Shown piece by piece: positions 36,692-47,160 of a stretch of 64,000 nt of DNA. How positions within the stretch are numbered: position 1 is the stretch's first letter; the number at the start of each line of letters is the position of its first letter. Source of the DNA: Grammothele lineata. Its lineage: Eukaryota; Basidiomycota; Agaricomycetes; Polyporales; Polyporaceae. The stretch spans positions 1 to 64,000 of the forward strand of contig NDFF03000016.1 of the NCBI GenBank assembly GCA_002150815.3, in the 5' to 3' direction. A program made the translations under genes and the position numbers. The notes beneath the pieces are model-generated. The model worked only from the letters and a program-made list of their open reading frames with translations. It ran no database searches and had not been told where the DNA came from.

Positions 36692-37328
36692 GACTGCTGT
36701 GAGAGGGCGACTGAGAGACGTGGGGGTGGAGGGGAGGAAGGAAGATGGACGGAGCAGCTTAAGGCCTTCTCTTGAGCGGCCCCGACAGCCTGTATCCCCA
36801 ACATATTGGGCGTTACGTAATGAAGCTCTGGGGAGGCTGCATTTTATTGGCAAGTCGGACATCAAAGGCACTCGATCGGCGCCTCCGTGCAACTTACCGG
36901 TCTCCCCAGGATCGTTTTCGCTCGCTCTCCGGCGTCCGCCCCAAGCTGACGATTACCTAGGCCGTCCAATTCCGAGACGTGCGTATGACAGGACGAACGG
37001 ACGTCAACGCCCCAAACGCGATGTGCGTTGTCTTCGCGCTTCTAACTGATACATGCGGACGGGTTGTACGTAGTCTTTGATATTCCTCGGTCGAGCCCGA
37101 GCAGCTTCCAAATGCTTTCAGCGCGCTGTCTACGCCTCGACGTTACCCATTTTCGCTCATACAAATTTGCGAAGGATCACATTTCTTCAACAGAGATCAT
37201 CGCTCGTGTTCACACGAAGATATGGTACAGTGCGGGAGTGCATGCAATCATGAGGCATGTCATAGTGTTTGCAATACATGAGTGTATAACAGCAATGCTA
37301 GCGACGAAAGGAGACCGAGGGAGAGTGC
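36692..37328. promoter_or_regulatory. Region between eL33 3' end and ACC1 start
   Basis: It holds the ACC1 promoter and 5' leader and the 3' flank of the ribosomal-protein gene on the same strand. I see no TATA box close to the ACC1 start and no operator I can name with confidence. Confidence 0.5.
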
Positions 37329-37821
37329 TTAGATGTTCGAAGGGAAAAGCATCTGCAAGGCCATGCCATGGTGAATCGCTTGCAGACGGCAAGAGAGGAA
37401 AATTACACACCACCCGGACGCTCGCGCCGAACGCGTGTGGGGGCAGGTTCGACCGGAACTTGCCTTTTACAACACCAGAGTTGCCGTGCGGACGGGTGAC
37501 ACGGCTGTACAGCACTTTTGAGCGTACGGAAGACTGAGACGCACGAGCATAACTCACCCCCAGATGACGCGGACCTTTGAGCCCTGAACCTCCCGCTTTG
37601 CCCGGTAGATGTAGGCAACACGCTACAAGACCAAACGTTCACACCTTGTTTGAACGAGAGGCGAACAAACAGATTGTGCGCACCTTGCCGAGGTAGAACT
37701 GGGTATCCTCCTTGTTCGCGACACCCTCGATCTGGAGGAGAGAGGTGTTGGGGCGGGAGTTGCGCTTCGACCGCTTGTGGCCGAGAACGCGACCCTTGGC
37801 GTAAAGTCTGTGATAGGACAT
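37329..37821 (-). CDS. RPL33: 60S ribosomal protein eL33 (L35Ae family)
   Basis: Four exons (37821-37684, 37622-37558, 37504-37414, 37352-37329) give 318 nt, 105 aa, close to the family norm of about 107. Landmarks run in order: [87 protein letters not shown] and a short final exon MLFPSNI. The protein is a surface component of the large ribosomal subunit. Introns are short (61, 53 and 61 nt), as usual for intron-rich basidiomycete ribosomal genes. It is transcribed divergently from the arginine gene. Confidence 0.97.
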
Positions 37822-38491
37822 TCGGTGATGAGCCCGAGTTTCTTCAAGCAGGAGATAACGGCCTCCAGAGAACGAGGGGGCGACGAGCATAGAGAACCCA
37901 GAGTTGAGGCGAACCCGCAGAGCGCCGTCATCCGATTCCTCCAGTGCCCATCCATCCTCCTCCGACCGACCCACTCCTCCCAAAACCGTCCCATACCACC
38001 GAGAGCACCGTCCAGCAACGTAGGATCATGATCTCACCTTGTGGAGCCCATTGTTTTGTCGGTCGGCCGGTGTCGGATGTCGTGAACTTGCTGCTGCCGC
38101 CTGCGATGAGGATGCGCCTGGCAAACTTCGGCGCTTGCTTCGGGAACATCCGCGGGCGCCAAATCTGCCTCGTGGGAACTCTGCCCCCGGCCTGACTCTG
38201 AAAATGCGAGCGCGTCGCGGCCTCGTCTGTTTCTCCTCACCATCGACGCAGCGTCCAGCGCTGCACTCAGTCGTCGCCCTCGACGAACGCGAGTAACGGA
38301 GCGGTGGGAGAGCGAAGGATCCTCGGTGTTGCGGCGCGCTATTTCCAGTAGGTAGCCAGTCGCATTTTGCTCGCCAGTACTTCCTGTCCGAGCTCGGACC
38401 GCAGGATATATATACTCCCTTTCTGCAACAACTACCTCCCCAGTGCTGCTTGACTCGACCGCCAGCGAGCTCTTGCTCGTCACCGCCCGCC
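37822..38491. promoter_or_regulatory. Divergent promoter of RPL33 and the arginine acetyltransferase gene
   Basis: A TATATATA box lies at 38407-38414, about 78 bases before the acetyltransferase ATG. Two TGACTC cores occur at 38193-38198 and 38451-38456. This is the core of the site bound by Gcn4/Cpc1-type bZIP regulators of amino-acid biosynthesis, which would fit arginine control; the second copy probably lies in the 5' leader. Functional use of these sites is inference. Confidence 0.55.
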
Positions 38492-40002
38492 ATGTTCTCC
38501 ACGAAGCTCGGTGGGCGCGCCTTGCCTGTTGTCTGGAAGCGTTTTGAGTCCTCTGTCATCGTCCCCAAACCCATCCCCTCCAAAACTCACCTCCATGCCC
38601 CCCTCCCCGACTCCGCATTCCCCAAGGGCTACGTCCTTACAGGCGTGCACTGCGGCGTGAAAAAGAAAACGGACGTCCTCGATCTCGCCGTCATCCTCTC
38701 CAGATCCACCCGCCCCACGAGCGCAGCCGCGTGCTTCACCCGGAACGCGTTCAAAGCCGCCCCCGTCATCGTCTCCCAAGAGGTTCTCCACGCTTCCTCC
38801 GGCTATGCCAAAGGCCTCGTCGTCAACAGCGGCTGCGCCAACGCCGTCACCGGCACGCAAGGCATGAACGATGCGTGGGCGATGGTGCGCGCGACGGACA
38901 AGCTCATCGACGACAAGGGCTCGGTGGGGCACGAGCAGACGCTCGTCATGTCCACCGGTGTCATCGGGCAGACCCTCCCCATCTCCAAAATCACCGACGC
39001 CATCGCGAACGCGATCCCCAAAACCCTCGGGTCGACGTTCGACGCTTGGGACCGCGCCGCCCGCGCATTCATGACCACCGACACCTTCCCCAAGCTCCGC
39101 GCCCGGACGTTCACCATCAACGGGCGCGAATTTCGTATGGCGGGCATGGACAAGGGCGCGGGCATGATCCACCCTGATATGGGTCCCGCCGCGGGCAGCG
39201 GGCAGCTGCACGCCACCCTCCTCGGATGTATCATGACCGACGCGGCCGTGTCGCCCAAAAGTCTGCAGTCCGCATTGACGCACGCAGTGGACCGGAGCTT
39301 CAACTCGATCAGCGTCGACGGAGATATGTCGACAAACGACACCATCGTGGTCATGGCGAATGGTACCGCGGCAGATCCTGCGGATGCGGAGATCGACAAG
39401 GAGCGCGACCCCCAAGCGTACGAGGTCTTCAAGCAGGAACTTACGAGCTTCGCGGCGGAACTCGCCCAGCTTGTCGTCCGCGATGGAGAGGGTGCGACCA
39501 AGTTCGTCACTGTCACAGTCGAGGGTGCTCCCACGTACAAGGACGCGCATACCATTGCGTCGAGGATATCGACTTCGGCGCTGGTCAAGACTGCATTGTA
39601 CGGCGAGGACGCGAAGTAAGGCTCCTAGCATACGAACAACACACATTGTTGACTGAGCCTCTTTTCCAGCTGGGGCCGTGTCCTTGCTGCTACAGGCTCG
39701 GTTCCTATCTCTACTCCGGTTGATCCCACCCGCGTAAACGTCTCCTTTGTTCCCGCAGACGGCACTGCTCCCCTCCCCCTCCTTGTCAAGGGCGAGCCTG
39801 AGAAGGTGGATGAGGCCCGTGCTCTAGAGATCATCTCGCAGGAGGACGTCGAGATTAGGGTCGAGCTGGGTCTGGGTTCTGAGAGTGCTCAGTACTGGAC
39901 CTGCGACTTCAGCTACGTGAGTTTTAAGTGTCGAACTTGAAGGGACGGGCGCTAACAACATTGTAGGAATACGTGAAGATCAACGGGGACTACAGAACTT
40001 GA
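38492..40002 (+). CDS. ARG7: Mitochondrial ornithine/glutamate N-acetyltransferase (ArgJ family)
   Basis: It transfers acetyl from N-acetylornithine to glutamate, releasing ornithine and closing the acetyl cycle of arginine synthesis; bifunctional members also use acetyl-CoA. Exons 38492-39615, 39670-39916 and 39967-40002 give 1,407 nt, 468 aa. The N-terminus (MFSTKLGGRALPVVWKRFES) has the basic, Ser-rich look of a mitochondrial presequence. Family marks: GYVLTGVHCGVKKK, STRPTSAAACFTRN, VNSGCANAVTG, MSTGVIGQ, MDKGAGMIHPDMG. The autocleavage site LHATLLG has Thr242 as the expected new N-terminal nucleophile of the beta chain, and the end reads YEYVKINGDYRT. The 3' two-thirds are duplicated in the pseudogene at 47.2-48.4 kb. 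Confidence 0.97.
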
Positions 40003-41074
40003 TGTGCGGATAGTACGAGAAGCTTTTTCAGCATGTGAATGCGATCCTGGACATATCACGAGGTCATGCACGCTTGTTCATGATGGCTATCATCAGTCTA
40101 TTGGCGATCTCCGCTACCTCTGTGAATGCCAACGAGCGAGGATGTGCGCCGGTATTTGTCTCCAACCTGCTACTCTTTCCAAGAGGTTGCTGCCCTGGCG
40201 GAGGCTTCCACATCACCCCCGTCTTCGCCGCCGTCCTGTAGATCGCTCCGCGGTCTTTGCGGAGTATCGCGTTCGTCGCCAAGGGCTAGGAATCCTGGCC
40301 GCTCATCGAGCCAGACGACACCCTCGGGACGGACTCGGATGCCGCAGAGGCGGCACTACCTGGTGTGAGGGAGCTCTAGTTCACCACACAGCTCATGGCT
40401 GATCGAAGATGAACGCACAACACGTGTATGCTTGGCACTTCATGGCATCGCCACGTAACGTATGTGCATCATTGTCCGTGCGCTCGTCGAATTGTATGTG
40501 CATTTTTTCGCCTACTTGCATATCGTATCTAACCATTCGATTCAGCCCCAGAGACCCATGGTATCTTTCAAGCTGTTATCACCTCAGCGTCATTCCGCTC
40601 TCCATCCAATTGTATCGTTCCTTTTCAGTGTTCGGCTACCTGCGCTTGCTGATTCTTGTCCATATAATCCCTCCGTTCGTTCATGGCCCAATAAAGAAGG
40701 CGCCAGTCTGTCAACAAGGATAGCTTGCACGCACCATGTCAATCGTCCCGGAAGGTCTGGACATACATATCTCAACTGCCGACTCGAAGTGCAAAATCAA
40801 GGTAAAGTAATAGCGCTTCCAAGGGTAAACTGATAACGGCGAGAGTGACAAGGCATACTCCTACAACCACGTCTGAGTACATATGTGTGCGTGAAACTAT
40901 AGCGAGGTCTTAATACGATCTGGGGCTCGGCATTGTCCATGTCCGAGTCGCTTGCTTTGGAGAAAGTGTCCGTCCCGTGGATGCAAATGAAGCGGCACCG
41001 TAGCTCGTGCATGGTCAACGGGGGCTGGTTTCCACCGGCAGATATCCACAGCGCCACCAAAGTACGAGATCGGT
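40003..41074. other. Convergent intergenic region
   Basis: It begins with about 95 bases of acetyltransferase 3' flank that are also present beside the pseudogene copy (compare 48,345-48,435). The rest shows no gene. It contains the 3' flank of the HET-domain gene. Confidence 0.6.
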
Positions 41075-44000
41075 TTATTGGAGGAGTACGTGAACCTTCT
41101 TCAGCTTCGACAGCACAAAACCATTCTCTGCGATCACTTTGTCAACGTGACGATCTTCAACAACTCCAGCATACCCGGGCATGATATAAACGCATCGTAA
41201 TGGGGTCGTACTGCTCTCTCCTTCGCCGATATCGCCAGTTGGTTGTCGTAGAACGGCGGCGAAAGCGACTTCGCGGACACCAATATCGAGGGTGTTGTGG
41301 ATCATGAACAACAGCGCGTCGGCCACTACGATTTGGCGGGCGTCGGACACCTTGCTGCATCCAGAAGGGAAGACAGCGCGCATGGTTCTGCCAGGAGACT
41401 CTTCAGGCTGGGCAATAAGCCGCTGAAAATGGTATTCCATTTGGATGTTCCAGTGCTCTGGCGAATCCAGGCCGAAGCCTGAGTAATTCGTCGGAATAGA
41501 AATGGGCTCCCGAAAGCAACCTATCTTGTACTTGGCTCGCAGGCTTTCTCTGCTGCATCTTCCTGGTACCGCATCCGGGTCCGAGAAATCGCATGCCTCG
41601 GCCAACTTCCGAGGAGCCCAACGAAAATTAGGGTAGTTGAGTTTGGGGCATGACTCCATAGGGAGCTGGCAAGACACTACAGCAACCTGGCAGTAAACCT
41701 CCACGAGGCGCTCCTTTGCCAGAGCCTGAGATTTCCGGTCACGGTCCGAACTGGAGTTGACGGTGATGCTGAGGAGCGCTTCCACATCGACGTTGGGAAG
41801 CAGTCCAACTACAGCGATAGTCTCGTCTTCTGCGTGCGATGTCGTGCGTCCATAAAGAAGGTTGATAACATTTCCAAGGTTGAACTCGCCGGACCGACTG
41901 AGGATCGGGGTCAGTTCCCGAAGGCGACGTATTTTCCTGCCTCGCCGTGGCCCGGAGCCATCCTCCTGAGGCTGCTGTGAAGTTATCACGGCATGGTATT
42001 TCGCTCTGAGCCTCAAGAGGGGCATGATGGACTCGTAGTGAAGGGTGAAAGCATTGCAATTATCTTTGACTGGTTCTGGACATTTGATGAGTTCGCCATT
42101 GGCAAACTCGAACCAAAGATTGGGTCCAAGCAGGCCTTCTTGTAGAGTCCAAACCCGCCGAAACCATACAGATGTCGCGATGCGCAAGTAAGTTTCGTGA
42201 ATCGGCTGGGGGACCTTGCAAAAATGGCGGATGGATGCATCGCGCACGAGTACCGCATACGCGTTAAGATATGTGTCTGCCATGAGTTGAATTGCCTTCT
42301 TCCTCGCCGTGTTTTCTGAAGGAACGCATAACGAGTCGATCCAGAATGCTACTCCAGGCTTTCCCTCCAATGGTAGCGCCTTTCGAGCGAGAGCGGCTAT
42401 ATTGGCTACCTGGCAAGTGGGAAGTCCATCCTCGGTGGTACTCCCGAGTCCTTCGCTCCAAACATGGGAAATGGCGATATATGGGGTGTCCGAAGCAGCT
42501 GCGACGGTGAGGATGCTACCATCAAAGAAGACGACCGGTATGATGTCTTTTAGGAGGAGCATGCAAATTTCGTCGAGGGGAGCTTTCACGTTGCTACAGT
42601 CGTGGCAGAATGGTTTTATATGACTCCAATGGGGCTTACTATTTGCTTCGCCTGGCTTGGCTACTACTATGGTGTTGACAGCGCAATGATTTAGAACGCA
42701 GTCTCGGTGTTCGTCGGTTTTTTGGCGTATGAAGGGCTCCAGACGAAGGAGGTGTGTGAGGGCTACCCAGCCTATACGCCGGAAGAACTGTGGGTTGACC
42801 ACACTCAAGCACCACCCTTTGGAAATGAGTTTGCCTGTACACCACTTAGAAACCCGACTATGGCCGAAGCGTAACCTCCCAAAGGTGCCGCCAAGTAGCT
42901 CCTCAAGGCTGTCGGCTTCTGGCTGAGTTGTATTCCATACTGCGAGGATGTACATGGCAGTGACTGCGATCGTGAAGAGGATACTGTTGGAGGTGTCCAT
43001 CCACGTGTTTTCGGCTAACCCGGCCCGATGGGCCAAATCCATCCTCCTATGCCACTCCTCATCAAGTGCAAGCAGAGCACGACCGCGATGAAGATTAGCA
43101 GTGGTGGAGATGTTCACGTCCTGGGAACGGAGATACCAGGTGGAAAGCAGTTTTGAAATCCGTTCGCCTGAGAGAACTCTCTTCCCACCCGCTGATTTTG
43201 CTAGGGGTGACAGTAGCTCGTTTTCGGATATCTGAACCCCTAAAGCCGCTTCCAGGACTCCGTACGTCATTGCTCCAACCCATAGGGCAAAATCCTGGGA
43301 AGCAGTAAATGGCCTTATACGACGAGCTTTTGTGTATCCAACAAGGGATTCGGACACTGGATATCCATCATGAGGAGCTCCAAACCAAGGAATATCCGGC
43401 GGAACCCCGAACACCGAAGGCCATTCATTAGGAAATTTCTCTCCCTGATAAGTGAGTTGTTCTTGGCTGCGCCGTAGCAGTACGTGCGCCACAGTGCTGC
43501 GCCCTGTTTTCAACAGCAAGGTTATCGTGGAGACAATGCGACCCTATATGTTTAACCTCACCTTCGAGCTGCAGTTCTGTCCCTGACGTGGGGTCCATAT
43601 TGTCGCCGGATGACCATGGCATCGGAGACCAGCGAGAATGACGTCGAAACGCACTCTCATCCATATATAAGGGAGTCAGGATATCAATCAATGCGGCGGC
43701 GTACGTGTCGTAATCCTCCGAGATGCCACCCTCCCGCATGTGGGGTAAACTGCACAAGAAATGGTGATGCCTAGCCGAATTTGAAGTCATACATTCATGG
43801 CCAGTTGACTTATCTCCTATCGCATGGAAGATACCCGCCAGGATGAAGTCTACGGTCGATTTGGAGAACGCCTTATAACTAACGCTCCCTGTGCACTTTC
43901 CGGGCTCGTTTTGCCAGTCAATAGTGTATTTGTCAACGAGAAGGTTGACCAAGTATGCAAATGGCGCGGGCCATTGGCCGAGGCGCTTCCGGTTCGGTCA

Positions 44001-44147
44001 CGACGCGCAAGTGAGCTGGGATTTGGGGTATTCGGTTTGAATATGTAGATATGCTTGTCTGCACCATGCGAATTCTACTTCCGTGTTGTCTACGAAGAAG
44101 TTGTGGGAGAGGTAAGGCTTATCGTTGTGGAACCGCCACGACAACAT
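41075..44147 (-). CDS. HET-domain (heterokaryon incompatibility-like) protein
   Basis: The large exon 43503-41075 holds the HET domain core: PYIAISHVWSEGLG, then PGVAFWIDSLCVP, AIQLMADTYLNAYAVLVRD and SVWFRRVWTLQEGLLGPNLW. These are the three classical HET blocks. A 58-nt intron (43561-43504) joins it in frame to exon 43985-43562. Further upstream an ATG at 44147 (MLSWRFHNDKPYLSHNFF) is in the same frame, but an in-frame TGA sits at 43998-44000. A 93-nt GTAGAA...CGGAAG intron (44078-43986) would remove it, giving 973 aa; otherwise the gene is broken or starts later. In ascomycetes HET proteins trigger cell death when unlike mycelia fuse; their role in basidiomycetes is open. An additional leader exon near 44,260-44,502 is possible. 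Confidence 0.8.
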
Positions 44148-45608
44148 TGAGATAGAGTTGTCAGTTGGAGCAGAGAAGAGGTTGGTCTATATGCATGGCG
44201 GGGATTAGGGTATAGACGCGAAAAATGAGAGAATCACGCATTACCCGATTGAACCGCCGGATAGCCAGAATTCTAGATGCCACCTTAGGGTCCTCCAAGG
44301 TACGCACAAGTTGCAACCTGCGGAGAAGATATCGCGTATATTAATTTCGCAGCCGGAAATCGGTACCAAGAATGTGTGAGTACAGCATAGCTTGCTTCTT
44401 TCCGCATCAATGGTGGACAATCGGGTTAGCGGGAGAGGCGTTCGTGGAAGCCGTGAGCGGGACATTTACTCGAGAATCGTACACAGAGACCTACCTTGTC
44501 CATGGTTTAGACTTGAAGTTGAATGTTGTATGACGGTGGGAAACGCAGATATACAGCAATGGTAGGATGAGACTAGGATGAGGGAATGGGGACTTGGGGA
44601 GGACGAACGAACTGGGTTTTATATGCGCACGGCGCTCTGCCCGAACTATAGCGAAACGTAGGACATGAGGAACTAGGGTTCCGGTCGCACGCAAACTTTA
44701 GTGCCCCAAACCGTGAGTAGCGCGGAGTATACATGAACCCTGCTTCGGAAGTCTGTGTTGAGCCACCTTCGTGAAGATGAAGTCAGTGGGCGAGGGGCGT
44801 ACCTGTATTGCACCCAGGGACCGCACAGCGCGAGGGAGCCAGCCTCGACAACAGGTCTTCCGGGCCCGGTATGGTAATTCTTTCTGTCTTTGATTAAGAT
44901 ATGTGTCCATGCAACAGAGTTTCAGGCATTGTGGTGGGTTCGAGGACAGAGGTGTGAAGAAGAGAGGTAACGCTTGGAGTAGTTGGCGGCACCTGGTGGT
45001 ACCATCGCGGGACCAAGACTCTACAAGGTTCAAGGGGTCTTCACAGGCGATCGTCCACCGTCAGTGCAGCCTCATAGACTTGGCCACCCAGCGACTGCGG
45101 CCCGAAGCTATCTATTCATCAAAGCGACCGGTGCCCTACGTAGTATGCTTCGGTCGGACAAGGGCCGCTGCAGCTCTCGACGGTCGGAGAAATCGGTGTT
45201 TTGGAAGAAGCGCAGAGGGGACGGAGATTAGCTGAAGGCGATGGAAAGACCCACCACGATGCGGCCACCAGCACTACACGTACCACCTGGTGTCTTTCAT
45301 GCGGCGTCTGATCGAGCGCGGGCGTACTTGTAACCTTATTGGCCCTAATATTCCAGCCAGGTAGAAGACGAGAGCACGGAGATGAGGCAGGACAAGAGAA
45401 AGCGATACAAACACAGGAGGGCAGGGTGTGATAGGGCTAGATGTGTGGTAAAACGAGAACCTGACTATGTGCGGAGCACAGAGACAAGGTGAATGAGGGT
45501 TCAGCACCGGTCGTAGATGGGAGGATACGCTCACGAATAATCACACAGAACAAAGCGCTTTGACTGACAACTGACCCTTCTTCCCCCAGCACCCTCGAAC
45601 CCACACTC
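44148..45608. other. Upstream region of the HET gene and unassigned sequence
   Basis: A minus-strand ATG at about 44502 (MDK followed at once by GTAGGT) and a frame at 44241-44465 could be leader exons of the HET gene or a remnant, but no joint closes cleanly. The remainder has only short frames without features. Confidence 0.4.
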
Positions 45609-46510
45609 ATTTCTGACGCTCCTCGTCCTTGGATGCTGACACGGTCCTCGTCGTCCTCGGCCGCGTCCCGCGCTGACGCGTCGACACTCGCCGCGCGGAA
45701 CGTCCGCTCCTCCTCCTCGCCGAGCCCAAGAGGACCACACGACATCCGGACGACTGCGGGGGCGCGATGGTCATCGGGTGGTAAAAGTCCTTCGGGCCCG
45801 CCTCCTCCGAGTCGTCCATGCTCACGACCAACGTCCGGCGCGACCGCGCGCTACTCGCAGCGACCGATTCCGCGTCCTCGGGCGCAGTTAATAACTTTCT
45901 TCGTGGTGGGGCTGCTCGAAGCCTCCGCGTCACCGAAAATGGCGTCCTCGAGGTTCGGCGCACGGGCCTGGCGGGAAACCCCTCGCCCTGGGAGGAGCCA
46001 CTGAGGTGCCTGCGTTTGACTAAGTCGTTCGAGTGGACGTCGGAGTCGATCGCCTGCTCGTCGAGCTCGCTGGTGGCCGTGATGACGTGTGGATGATTGC
46101 GGCCATTGGTCGTGTCGAAGACGTGCTGGAGCGTCCTGGCGAAGAAGAAACCACCGATCTCACCTGCCCCCCACCGTTAAATTGTCATAGGAAAACATAT
46201 GTCCAGAGGTCGTAGAGGGGGGAACGATGCGATGGCAAGATCGTTCATTCAGTGGGTTAGATACAAAATGTTGTAGGCAATAATGTAACTGCAACGGACG
46301 TTCGAGACAATGTGAGGCCTCATATCTGAGGGGCCCTATGTCGCGGTACTCACAGAAGGCGCACAGGAGCGAGACACAGAAGAAGAGCGTGCCCACGAGA
46401 CAGCGCGCGCGCCGCGGCGTGTACTTGATGGCGTAGATACACGAGGCGTAGAACCGAGGATGAACAGCCTCACATAGTAGGGAAAGAGAAGGGTGCACGG
46501 CCTGCAAACT
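45609..46510 (-). other. Possible fragment of a membrane-protein gene
   Basis: On the minus strand, a frame reads RFYASCIYAIKYTPRRARC, then VGTLFFCVSLLCAFCE, a hydrophobic transmembrane-like segment, and ends at a GTGAGT donor. After a GGGGGGCAG acceptor near 46,173 it could continue as GEIGGFFFARTLQHVFDTTN and a Ser/Arg-rich tail to 45609. I do not recognise the family. The upstream part seems missing; it abuts the left edge of the duplicated block at about 46.63 kb, so it may have been cut off by that rearrangement. It may equally be a spurious join. Confidence 0.3.
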
Positions 46511-46629
46511 GTGCGCGTGCTCGGCAGCTCAGTGCCTTGGTCGGAAGCGCCCGGCACACATGAGAGTCGAGACCTGCTCCGGCGGAGCCTTCCCGCCAGA
46601 CTGTACTGCTGGTGGGCCATCCTGGTCCA

Positions 46630-47160
46630 TCGTCCTTCTCCTTGCTTACACTGGTACCGTTCCCCTGCTGCACATCTGCGCTCCTTTCTTGTCCGACGAT
46701 TCTACCTCGATTGTAGACACAGCTTTTCTCTCTCTTCTCTGTGCTCGCTTTCCCCTACAGTATGGATTCCGCGCAGAGCTTCATCCCCGCCGCCGCCGTC
46801 CTCGTCGCGAGCGCAATGATCATGTTCAGTTACACGCAGCTCGCAAAGCCCACCGTATTCGCCTAAGGCCTTGCCTCTGCCGCCTCCGCTACGTGCTCCA
46901 AGAAACCGAAGTACGAACAGGAAGTCGCCGGTGCTGGCGCGGGAATAGGCACGAACGCCGACCACTACTCGAGAGCGAAGGTGGGCCCCTACCGCTCTCG
47001 AGTTCAATACCGTGTCTTTTTGGCCAGCTTTGACTGGGAGCTCCGATGCGCTTGAAGCAGTTTCAGAGCCCGTGGAGCGGCCGAAGCCTAAGGAGAAGAT
47101 GCCGGCCAACGCTGCCGCCGCCGTGTTCGTTCAACGTTGAGGCCTGGGACGCAGACGCGC
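46630..47160 (+). pseudogene. Pseudogene part 1: 5' copy of the gene at 49,136
   Basis: It matches about 49,005-49,563, including the upstream leader (ACCGTTCCCCTGCTG and CTACCTCGA-type blocks), the start (MDSAQSFIPAAAVLVAS versus MGSAQSFIPAAAVLVAG) and scattered later blocks (YTQLAK, SAASATCSKKPK, EPVERPKPKE). It is broken by an in-frame TAA shortly after YTQLAKPTVFA (about 46,864-46,866) and by several indels. Homology stops in GACGCGCAG at about 47,160, where acetyltransferase sequence begins. Confidence 0.85.

Noticed and set aside
37839..38018. Upstream minus-strand frame containing [12 protein letters not shown] as an N-terminal extension or another ribosomal protein
   Set aside because: It is out of the eL33 frame. 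The normal eL33 start at 37821 gives the expected family length, and the resemblance is limited to a few residues.
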